Assembly (NCBI GenBank): GCA_018417955.1
Contig: JACTVC010000007.1
Location: forward strand, 124,001 to 188,000
Source of the DNA: Laccaria trichodermophora
Lineage: Eukaryota > Basidiomycota > Agaricomycetes > Agaricales > Hydnangiaceae
Length of the DNA stretch: 64,000 nucleotides
Reading direction: 5' to 3'
Shown here: positions 12,246 through 21,451 of the stretch, in pieces
Layout: each line of letters starts with the position of its first letter
Numbering within the stretch: the stretch's first letter is position 1
The notes under the pieces: model-generated
Seen by the model: only the letters and a program-made list of their open reading frames with translations
Told to the model about the DNA's origin: nothing
Database searches by the model: none
Translations under genes and position numbers: made by a program

Positions 12246-12803
12246 AAGAGTGACATCAGGTGTGGCAGAAAAAAGTGTAACACTTTTCCCAATTAGGAAA
12301 TGGCCCAATTAGGAAATAGTGTGCACATCAAAGCATATACTACACATTGGGTCAAAGCTATTGGCAAATATCTGTCAACAAACATCCCAATGAGGGTTTT
12401 CTGCCTACAAAATAATAGGTAAATCCCCTATCCCCTATATTTAAAAAAATCCCAAGTTTTTCTCTGATATATAGGACCCCAGACACCCCTTGTGGCTGAA
12501 GAAATATATCCTTAGTCAACCCTAGCTGCAAAATATATTTCTACATTGTGACAGTCACAATTCAGGGTCCAGGCATAAGAAATATATTTGGAGTCCATTC
12601 CAGTGAGGAAATATATTTTGGGGTGTGTGACACACTAGAAATATATTTAGTGTGACATTGGACAACAAAATATATTTAGGTAAAAGTGGAGATATACAAG
12701 CCCTAGAATATATACAATATAGATATACACCCTGACATTTAGTCCTGTAGTATTCATGGAGTTTGCAAGACTAATAGTCAGTTGTCAGTGGGTGACTGAA
12801 GTG
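12246..12803. repeat. Direct copy of 8,941-9,502 with a small deletion
   Basis: From GTGACATCAGGTGTGGC to GTGGGTGACTGAAGTG this matches the outer right arm of the palindrome and its terminus, in the same orientation. It lacks one block (the TCCCAAGTCCATCCCAGAC part), and the tandem units are fewer. Most likely a truncated second copy of the same element. Confidence 0.8.
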
Positions 12804-13380
12804 CCTGATCCCCTAAGTTGCAGCACAGTAAGTAAGCCAACCAGGATTACAGTCGAGAGAAGTGTGTACATGATGTGTATCTGGGAAGGTGATGTCAAAT
12901 ATGCATAATCCGGGCTTACAATCAGCTATATCTCAGTCACATTTGGTCCAAAAATCATGCTCCCATCATGCATACAGGAGTCCTGGGCTCCTGTGAAGGT
13001 CACATAGTCATGCTGGCAGCAGCATAGATTCTTTTGTCATCCTGTAGTTACTCCCTTCATTATTCTGTGTACTTCAAATGTATTGTATGAAAACATACAT
13101 GTGTAATTGGTCATTGTACATGTTTGGGAGATCAATAGAACCAAACTTGATGTAAAAAAAAATATATGTATATATATTGACAGTGTGCTGAGGACAAAAT
13201 TTTGATGAATTTGAGCTTCAATGTGGAATTGTTGAGCAGTGTCAAGTAGCTGCATAGTGCACTGCTAGATTTTTTTCAACTATGATGAGTACACAGTCTG
13301 TTTTTGGATTTCTGATGCTGACAAATCTAGCCTATACACATTACATTGGCTGTATTGTAAAGGGCTTGCTACTTGCAACA
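12804..13380. other. Gene-free stretch
   Basis: AT-rich sequence with no recognised gene, repeat or RNA. It lies between the truncated element copy and the inverted minisatellite. Confidence 0.4.
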
Positions 13381-14670
13381 ATGAGCTTGGGGTGTTGCTC
13401 ACTGTTGGTGACAACATCAGGGGTGGTTTTCAGGGTCCAGGGCACATTTCTAAATAAGGAAATGGATGCTTTTTAGATGTAAAATAGCACTAAAATAGTG
13501 GAAAAAATCAGGCAAAATTAGGGGTGGTGCTCACTGTTGGTTATGATGTTGGAGGTTGTTTTCAGGGTCCAGGGCATATTTCCAAATATGGTAATTTGGC
13601 CAAAAATAACCACAAAATCAGAAAAAAAATGGAGGGTAGTGCTCACTGTTGGTGACAACATTGGGAGTCATTTTCAGGGTCCAGGGTGCATGCCCAAATA
13701 TGGTAATATAACCAAAAAATGTCAGAAAAGAGCCAAAAAATCAGAAAAAATGAGGAATGGTGCTCATTGCTGGTCATAATGTTTGGTAATATTGTCAGGG
13801 TCCAGGGTCCTTCAAATGACATGGTCTTTTTCCCAATAGGTATATTGAATATGCACTACCACTACAAAGTAACAATAACAATGGACAAATACAAATAAAC
13901 ACTTACAATGATACAACTTTGATTCTGTAGCTTATTGATAGAATTTTTGGTCTATATTCAACTTTGTAGTCTATGTCTGACATTTCTAGTCTTTTAGTGA
14001 ACTTTGGAGGATATGTTTAACATTTATAATATTTTGCACCTTGTTAGTAACTGGTAATAGCTGCTATTCTAATGAACAATGACAATAAAATAGCAGAAAG
14101 TTTGGAAGGTAAGGCTCACTCACTGTTGATGATGATTTGGAGAATGTTTTCAGGGTCCCAGATGCATTTCCAGATATAGAAATCTATCCAAAAATAGCCA
14201 GAAAATAGTGGCATAATCATAGAAAATTACAGAATGTTCTCATAGATGGCGATCACATTAACTAATGTGTTTAGTGTCTAGGGTGGATATCCAAATATGG
14301 TAATCTATCCAAAAATTGTCATAAAATGTCAAAGAAATTAGAGAAAATTGAGGGATGGTGCTTATTGTTAGTGATGATGTTAGCTAACAGTTTCAGGATC
14401 TAGGGTATACTTCCAAATATGGTAATCTACCTGCTTATAAGCACAAAATGAGCAAAAAATGAGAAAAACATAATTGATGGTGATGATGCTGGGGGTATTT
14501 TCTTTAGGATCCAGAGGAAGATTCAAATAGAAAATTTTACTTGTTTGTAATAAAAATATACCTGGAAAAACAGAAAAAAGCAGAAGAAAATAGAAATTGG
14601 TTACTATTGCTCTTGCAAAAGAGGACTTTTTTCTGCCATGCTTGCAATGGCCTCTTACACAAGTTGACTT
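13380..14670 (-). repeat. Inverted copy of the 452-1,640 minisatellite region
   Basis: Units with GGTGCTCACTGTTGGTGAC and TTTTCAGGGTCCAGGG recur every 110-135 bp, the reverse complement of the units at 890-1,600. The non-tandem flank matches too: CTTGCAATGGCCTCTTACAC near 14,660 against TGTAAGAGGCCATTGCAAG near 453. The pair spans more than 13 kb in opposite orientation. Confidence 0.8.
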
Positions 14671-15660
14671 TTCTGTATACTTTGCTACCAAATCTCAACA
14701 TCTGAGCCTTTCTTATACATAGTTAACATATGGCAGAATATATATCCCCTGCTCTGAAGCAGTTTTCTGATGGTTTGGGAGAGCTGGAGCTTGAAAAGGT
14801 GAAAATATGTCTCTAAACATAAAACCACTTTCTTTCTTATTTCCTTTCACTATCTAAATCTTGTTGAAATGCTCCCATACTTTCCCCAAATATAGCCTAC
14901 ATACTTTAGAATCAATTCAGATAGGTGGGGGAAGCAGTTTTGAGGGAAGAAAAATATATATAACTTGATGTATGCAAAATGGCATGTTGTGCAACTGGTT
15001 TGTATAAAGATTCATGCACCAAATAGCTCTTTCTGAGGTCTGTTCACAAAAACTTCTTCAATCACTGAGAAAACTATTCCAAATAATTCTATTCCTTTCT
15101 GGGATCCCCCCAATGTCTTTGTTTTGTTGGCATGTTGCATCACCAATGAGTGCAGCACAGTGCATAGTTTCAGATGGTGTATGAATAATGGGCTCCTTCC
15201 ATATTAGGTTGCTGCTGGCCCATATTTGGTAAGGTGGGCTGCCAGAGTTGTTCTACTTCTAAAAACTAAATGGTGCACACCTCAACTATCTGACCTCCAA
15301 TTCAGTGGATCTTTCTTTTGTATTATGAGGATTTGTCATGGCTACTAGCAGGACCTTTCATTGATGTTGTGCATTAATTTCTTGTTTCTGCAAATAACAT
15401 ATTCCAAGCCATTGCATGTTTTAGTTCACATAGATGGATGATCTGGGCACCAGCTTAAAAATGCTCTAGTGGATTGACTCCTCTATCTTGAATAAATGCT
15501 TCACCAGAGCTGACATATTGAATTTTGAATGCCCCATCAGAGTCAATCAAATGCCCCACAGGAGTCAACATATTGAATGCTCAATTCCCTGTCAGTGTCA
15601 ATCAAATGCTCTGCCACAGTCAATAAAGTGCTCTGCTAACTTGACATATTCAAGATCATG
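14671..15660. other. Gene-free stretch with weak short repeats
   Basis: No gene is seen. From about 15,480 to 15,640 words like GAGTCAACATATTGAATGC and CAGTCAAT recur irregularly every 20-40 bp. Confidence 0.4.
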
Positions 15661-15689
15661 CCACAGATGACCATATTGTGGAGGTCATG

Positions 15690-17160
15690 TTTTCAATTTC
15701 AATGTCGACCACCCCAATGGGGCCATTGCTGACAGTGCCTTCAATCTCAACCTCAAACACCCCAACAGCGACATCCTCCATGGTGCTTTCAATTTCAATA
15801 ACAAACACCCTGACAAAGACATCCCCTGTGGTGCCTTCAATCTCAACCTCAAACACCCCAATGGCAACATCCTCTGTGGCTAGTGTTTGCAGGTCCAGTC
15901 TACAGAACTGAAAATATACATAGGACTGAACTGGACTGAACCACAGTCCAGTCTTTTTCCAGTTGCAGTTGCCCACATTTGTGGCCAGTCCAGTTGCCAG
16001 TTGCCATGTTTTTGTAAATATTAAAAACCAAAAAAGACTGGTTTAGACTGGTTGCAACTGGTCTTTCATCCCATTACGTGTTGGACCTTGCTCACACACA
16101 TTTTTACTTAATTTTCAGTCCCTCAATCATCAAAAACAGTCAAGAATTGGTTGAGATATGGCCAAAAATATTTTTATATGCAATTTGAATGTATGTTCTC
16201 TCTGTTTTCACCATATCTCAGTCAAATCTTGACCGAATTGCTTCAAATCTTGGCCAGTATATGGAGAATTAAATTATCTATCTACACATACAATGTATGT
16301 GAGGTAACATTTAAAATATCTGGCACAATAAATTTTTCAACAAAAGACTGGTCACAACCAGTCTGGACCGATTTTTTTTGTGTTGTGGACTGATTAGGAC
16401 TGGTCTAAAAGAGTCCAGTTGCAGTCCCTTAATATCTGGATTGGTCTGGACCAGTTGCAGTTGCCAGTTGCCTCGTTTTGAGGTTAAAAACCAGACTAGA
16501 CTAGACTTTAAAACACTATCTGTGGTGCTCCCAATTTCAATGACAAACACCCTGAGGGAGACATCCTGTGATATAGGATTGGAAGGGAATGCCCAGAGGC
16601 CATAGTCAAACAATGGTATATAGCTAGATTTAGATATCTTACATAATATATTGATCTTTTGTCTTGAACCACCATCTTGTCAGCAGTCTTGCCATCCTCT
16701 TGCACTACATGTAGTGCTTTGTATATCTGTACTTCCTACAGTATGCATAATCATGTTGGGCCAGCTGAGTATCTTGTAACTGCTTATTGCTCACTCATGG
16801 GTGTTGATCCCAGATCCACCCATCCTTGCCTCCTCCTTCCCTCTTGGCTTCAGCTGTGAGAAGTTCAGAGTGAACACTTCACACATCCCCTGCAGCACCT
16901 TCAATTTCAATGACAAATGCCCTGATGGAGACATCCCCCCCACGGCACCTTCAATCTCAACCTCAAACACCCTGATGGTGACATCCTCCATGGCACCTTC
17001 AATCTCAATGTCAAACACCCTGACAGCAACATCCTCCATGGTGCTTTCAATTTCAATGACAAACACCCTGATGGAGACATCCCCCACAGCACCTTCAATC
17101 TCAATGTCAAACACCCTGACAGAGACATCCCCAACAGAACCATCAATTCCAGTTTGACAC
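15690..17160 (-). repeat. 54-bp minisatellite in three blocks
   Basis: Units of 54 bp (for example CTCAATGTCAAACACCCTGA...GACATCC) occupy 15,690-15,872, 16,519-16,565 and 16,890-17,160. The first gap is a MITE (15,881-16,518). The second (about 16,566-16,890) is unexplained sequence without clear TIRs. Because 54 is a multiple of three, frames stay open on both strands; the minus strand reads an 18-residue acidic repeat with VFDIEIEGA. There is no start context, domain or intron pattern supporting a gene. Confidence 0.75.
15881..16518. mobile_element. hAT-type MITE, 638 bp, TIR TAGTGTTT
   Basis: It begins TAGTGTTTGCAGG and ends AAAACACTA. The flanks TCTGTGGC (15,873-15,880) and TCTGTGGT (16,519-16,526) match at 7 of 8 bases, the 8-bp duplication expected of hAT elements. 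Both ends carry many ACTGG/CCAGT subterminal words, as hAT elements often do. It cuts the 54-bp minisatellite, whose units resume directly after it. No transposase is present, so it is non-autonomous. It is related to 18,868-19,445. Confidence 0.8.
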
Positions 17161-17580
17161 CCCAATGGAGCCACAAATGAGTAGACAAGGTGTGAGTAGC
17201 TAAATGAAAAACTTTCATTTCTTAACTACAAGGTGTTTCCCTGTTGGGACAAAATTCAGTTTTTGGTTGATATGGAGACTATCTTGCAGGAGTTGGATGA
17301 GATAAAGATTAAGATACATTATGCTACAGATCTAGATGGATGTAAGTAAGGGGAGAGAGGCCCCAGTTCAATTTTTTTGTAGTTCCATCAGGATGGGCTG
17401 AGAGCCTGTTGGGACATGGTCAGAGCCCATCAGTTGAAAAAGTGGTTCTGCCACAGGAGCATAAACCCTGCCAGGGTCAGAAACCAGCTGCTTTGTTGCC
17501 AACAGAACAATGGCAATCAAACTGGCTGCTCTGGCTGACCCATTCACTATGAGACATTGTCATGTCTGGCTGTTCCATTG
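17161..17580. other. Gene-free stretch downstream of the retroelement remnant
   Basis: On the minus strand this would follow the protease remnant of the retroelement, but no reverse transcriptase, RNase H or integrase motif is visible. The element appears truncated here. Confidence 0.4.
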
Positions 17581-17931
17581 TTATTGGACCCTTGTGACTG
17601 AACTAACTACAAAGTCCCTAGTACAACTAACACCCCTTGCAGGAACTGTATAGGGGGCTCCTGTGAAATTAACTGTGGAACAGAAGTTGACACAGTGAGC
17701 CACATTTAACTCGTAGTTCAAATGATAATCCTCTCCTAGCAGAATTGGAACAGTCATGTTCGGAACAATGTAAGCCTTGGCTTCCATCTCGATGGGGGTA
17801 CTGTCTGTTGAAGTCATGAGAATAGGAATCCTAACTTAGCCTTGAATCTCTGAGTTCTTATCTGTAACTTGCCATAAATTCATCTTAATTCCTTTCTGAC
17901 AAACAGGTCAATCTTTCAAGCTTTCGAGGTA

Positions 17932-18568
17932 GGCTCCTGGAAGCTAATGCCATTTCTTGTCTGCAAAAAGTCATGAAAACAGACCTCAAATCCACTATCT
18001 TTTGGGCCTCAAATCCACAATCTTGAACAAAGATCTGCATGTGACATTCCCTAAAAAGGAAGGTTCCTGTGAATTTAGGGGGTTTGGTGATGCAAAACTG
18101 TCAAAGACAGCTGTTTACTGAAGCCTGCTTCCCTGTCTTTGTGATCAGTGATTAAATGATTTAGATCCTCACCTTCAGTGACAACTTCAAAAAAATTCCA
18201 CTCAGTTGCACCCTCAAATCCGCTATTTGTGGACAAACCTGCCATCCAAATCACCTCAAATCCACTATTTCTATACATGAAAACACAAAGGATTGATGGC
18301 TGACAAATTCAGCTTTATGTTACTAAGCAGTTCACACCTTCTTGAGCCACATGAGCGGTGTTGGAAACTAGGATTCAACATGTATACCAGGGGGTCCAGG
18401 GGGCTTGCCCCTGGCAAGCTGTGACCAGTGCTGGAGGAACAACTGAGTGCCAGCAAGTGCCGTGCCATAGGCACGGGTCTAAAGCTTGTCTAGGACAAAG
18501 ATAGGCCAGATTTTGGGCCCTCAAATCTGCTATTTTTGGACAAGAAATGGCCTAAGCTTCCCAGGGCC
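17932..18568. mobile_element. MITE with GCCATTTCTTGTC TIRs inside the retroelement
   Basis: The left end GGCTCCTGGAAGCTAATGCC pairs with the right end (reverse complement GGCCCTGGGAAGCTTAGGCC), both continuing into ATTTCTTGTC: imperfect TIRs of about 30 bp. Flanks TTTCGAGGTA (left) and TTTTGAGGTA (right) match at 9 of 10, consistent with the 9-bp duplication of MULE-type elements. It interrupts the protease between its DSC motif and its C-terminal part. Internal words CTCAAATCC recur near both ends. No coding region. Confidence 0.75.
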
Positions 18569-18867
18569 TTTTGAGGTAGTCTTGAGAAATCAAGGTTACA
18601 TCAGCACAAGAATCTAACCTCAAATCAACTTCAGGTGCATTTTTGGTTGATCCAACATAGCCTTGAGCTGCTACAACCAAAACTCCTATGGCCAATGTTC
18701 CTGTGGGAGTGAAACACCGCTTCTTCAACTTGATCTTACAATCTGGCAGTGGAATTTCTTCAGGTAGGGACAGGGTAGAACTTGGGTTTTCTGCAGGGGG
18801 AGATCTGAAGTTCAGTTCCACTCCTGAGGAATCTGCTATGTGTGATACCTCCTTTTCTAATCCAATC

Positions 18868-19445
18868 TAGTGTTTGGAAGTCTGGTCTCATGACTGGAAA
18901 AAGACTGTAACCAGACCAGACCAAGACCACAAAAAACCAGACCTGCAGTCCAGTTTTTTTATTTTTGAGAACTAAAGACCGCAAAAAGACCGGTCTAAAT
19001 AAGCCGGTCTTAACCGGTTAGAACCGGTTTTTTGTAGTCCATTAAATACCCTTCAAAACGCACCCAAGCACGTATTAATTGGTTGAAATTTGACAAAGAT
19101 ATAAATAAAAATGTAAAATTTCGTTAAAAATAGTAGATGTACAAGACTTTTTTTATAGAAACACCAATTCTCAATGGAATTTAACGTTCTTGGGCTCTTT
19201 TTAAAGCTACGAAAAACGTTAACAAATTTACTGATTCATATTTTTAAAATATTGGCCAGAAAACCGGTCTTAAACCGGTTAAAACCGAAGAAGACCAAGA
19301 CCAGTCTATAGACTGCAAAAAGACTGCAGACCACAGTTTTTTGTGGTCTGGTTTGGTCTTTTGACATCTGGGCAAAATGCAGACCAGTTACGGTTAAAGC
19401 CCAGGGGCATCAAAAAACCGGACCAGACCGGACTTTTAAACACTA
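18868..19445. mobile_element. hAT-type MITE, 578 bp, TIR TAGTGTTT
   Basis: Ends TAGTGTTTGGAAGTCTGGTCT and AGACCGGACTTTTAAACACTA pair with few mismatches. Flanks ATCCAATC (18,860-18,867) and ATCCAATC (19,446-19,453) are a perfect 8-bp duplication. The interior is dense in AGACCGG/CCGGTCT and CCAGACC words near both ends. The core shares ATTGGTTGA and A-rich blocks with 15,881-16,518, so they form one family. The right duplication includes the first base of the neighbouring MITE, so this one inserted later. Confidence 0.9.
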
Positions 19446-19452
19446 ATCCAAT

Positions 19453-20072
19453 CAAGGGGGTGGCAGAATGTGGAAAAGAGACCAACACTCATTATTTTTT
19501 TTTCAGGGATCCGCCTGACACCCCCCCACCATGACCTTCCTAATAAAGTATGTTTTTCCCATACTCATGTTTTTTTTTCTTCTGAATTCAAAATATTTCC
19601 ATGTAACAGGCAGTTGGCAGTAAACTAAATTTAAGCTAAGTCGGGTGAAGATGTGTATAACGGGCCTGCGCTAGCATGTTATTGAAACAAAGCAGCTCTA
19701 AAAAACATTCTGGGTAAGTAGGTACATTGTACAGAATGAGAGGGCATCTCTTCATTACCATGAATGTGATGAATCTTCAGAAGTGACTCTTTCATATGCA
19801 GGCTGAGTAAGAATCCAAAGCATCCGAGCAGTGGTGTAAGTGATTCAGAGAGCAAGGGGTGCTTGGCCTGGGGCGGCATGGGGAGTGTAGGGTGTGTCAA
19901 CGTGGATTGTCGTACTCTTGGTTTGGACCATCCACGTCAGCTTCGGATGCTTGGAATGTCGCTGCCCTTCAAAATTTGAAAATGGATGGGGTGTCACTTT
20001 CTTTTTTCGGCCTTTGGCTGGACACCCCCCCTCCTACCCTTGGTGCGGGATCCATGTCCTGCTACCCCCTTG
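19453..20072 (+). mobile_element. MITE, 620 bp, TIR CAAGGGGGTGGC (copy A)
   Basis: Left end CAAGGGGGTGGCAGAATGTGG and right end (reverse complement CAAGGGGGTAGCAGGACATGG) are TIRs. The target copy AATCCAAT lies right of it at 20,073-20,080; its left partner is now split by the hAT-type MITE. The 8-bp duplication suggests the hAT superfamily. It has no transposase and is homologous to copy B (20,314-20,986) in opposite orientation. It lies in the linker of the retroelement. Confidence 0.88.
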
Positions 20073-20313
20073 AATCCAATCTCCTCCAAGACATGATGGT
20101 CTGACTTCAGCTTTGCTTCGTAAGTTTCCCAATACTTGTCTTTGACTTCCTCTAACAAAACGTGTTGCAAACATCTAGCTTGGTTAGACGTGACTCCCTC
20201 AGTCTTACTCCTCTCCTTCCCAATAGTTTGGGAGGGAGCTAATGCTGCTTCAAAACCTGATCACTTGATGGACTCATTCAGGTCAGTTTGGTTTACCACA
20301 TCACATGATAACC

Positions 20314-20986
20314 CAAGGGGGTGGCGGGACGTGGATCCCGAACCAAGGGTAGGTAGGGGGGTGGTCCGGCCGAAGGCCGAAAAAAAAAAGTGACTACCAT
20401 CAATTTGCTGGTCGAAGTGGTCAGCGCTTCAGCCATGTGCCTTTTGGAACTTTGGATGTTTAATTAGTAGAGTTTGAGATGCAGCAACGCACGGATTTCC
20501 GTGGATGACGATGCATCCGAAGGTAATGGTCAAAGGATTTAGAGTCCCCGCCGCCGTACTTGCGTTTTTGGTTGGTTTTTTGACCGTTTACACCGCATGG
20601 CAATCCTTGCTCCATGCACCACCCCATGCACAACGGAAACTTGATTCCTCGACTCCCCATTTACCTGAGGATTTTCCAAAGATTTTCATCACATATTGAT
20701 GCTCAGAAAGAAACGCCGTCTCATTTTGTCCTTACTTACCATACATCTTTGAACAAGTACATATTCTGAAGCCGTTTTGTTTAGCTTAGACAAAAGGTGG
20801 CCAACTGCCTGTGACTCAATAGTTGACTTGTTCCACGTAAATCTTACAAATTAAAATAAATAAAAAAGCATGAGTGTGGAAAAAACATACTCTATAAGGA
20901 AGGTAGATGGTGGGGGGGTGTCAAGCCGAACTCTGAAAAAGAAAAAACGAGTGTTGGTCTCTTTTCCACATTCCGCCACCCCCTTG
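20314..20986 (-). mobile_element. MITE, 673 bp, TIR CAAGGGGGTGGC (copy B)
   Basis: Flanked by a perfect 8-bp duplication TGATAACC (20,306-20,313 and 20,987-20,994). Its ends match those of copy A but swapped: the GGATCCCG...ACCAAGGGTAGG side is on the left and the AATGTGGAAAAGAGACC side on the right. Together the facing ends of A and B also give the long outer inverted repeat 19,454-20,987. No coding region. Confidence 0.9.
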
Positions 20987-21451
20987 TGATAACCTCTCAT
21001 TCAACAGAATGGAATAGGCAGTGGCATACACCTTCTCACCTTCAGTGTCCGCTGAACTTTCTGTCAAATCACGGAACACCTAGCCCCTTCCTCATATGTG
21101 TGATTGTCCAGGCATTCCTTATACCAGTGGTTCTCACTTACACAGGCTCTACAGGGCAATGGAGGTAGTTTTCCCATCTGGGTTGTTATGTGGTCATTTT
21201 TTGGGAATGGGTAGCCTCCTTTTGGAGGAGGTCTTTGGCATCATTACAATCCTTGGTACATATTCAGAATCATATATGCAGTTAACTTCTGTTGCCCTTT
21301 TCTGTGAGTAGTGTGATCTATCCCCTATTGAGGGGATAAATTTCCATGCAGCAAAGCAACAATAAACAAACAGACGGCTTAGATAATAAACAAGCAGAAT
21401 GACTATTGCACCAAAGCAGCGAGGTGCACCTTTGCTAAGACAAATTATGTT

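Larger units (their letters stand above)
17581..21330 (-). pseudogene. Decayed gag-protease of a Ty3-like retrotransposon, split by four MITEs
   Basis: Reading the minus strand from 21,330 down, a Gag zinc knuckle (CX2CX4HX4C, about 21,155-21,110) is followed after the MITEs by a linker (20,313-20,081) and a retropepsin-like region with LRLDSCADVTLIS near 18,610. Another MITE follows, and then the protease C-terminal part with IVPNMTVPILLGEDYH near 17,760. The frame reads across three of the MITE sites if one target duplication is kept. It also has stops (about 17,836, 17,909 and 20,262) and a shift near 21,165, so it is dead. No RT, integrase or LTR is seen. A virus-like chromosomal relic of fungal type; family assignment rests on the motifs only. 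Confidence 0.8.

Noticed and set aside
16791..17174. 127-codon repeat protein with 18-residue units
   Set aside because: The 54-bp minisatellite keeps several frames open; the opposite strand is open too and there is no start or intron support.
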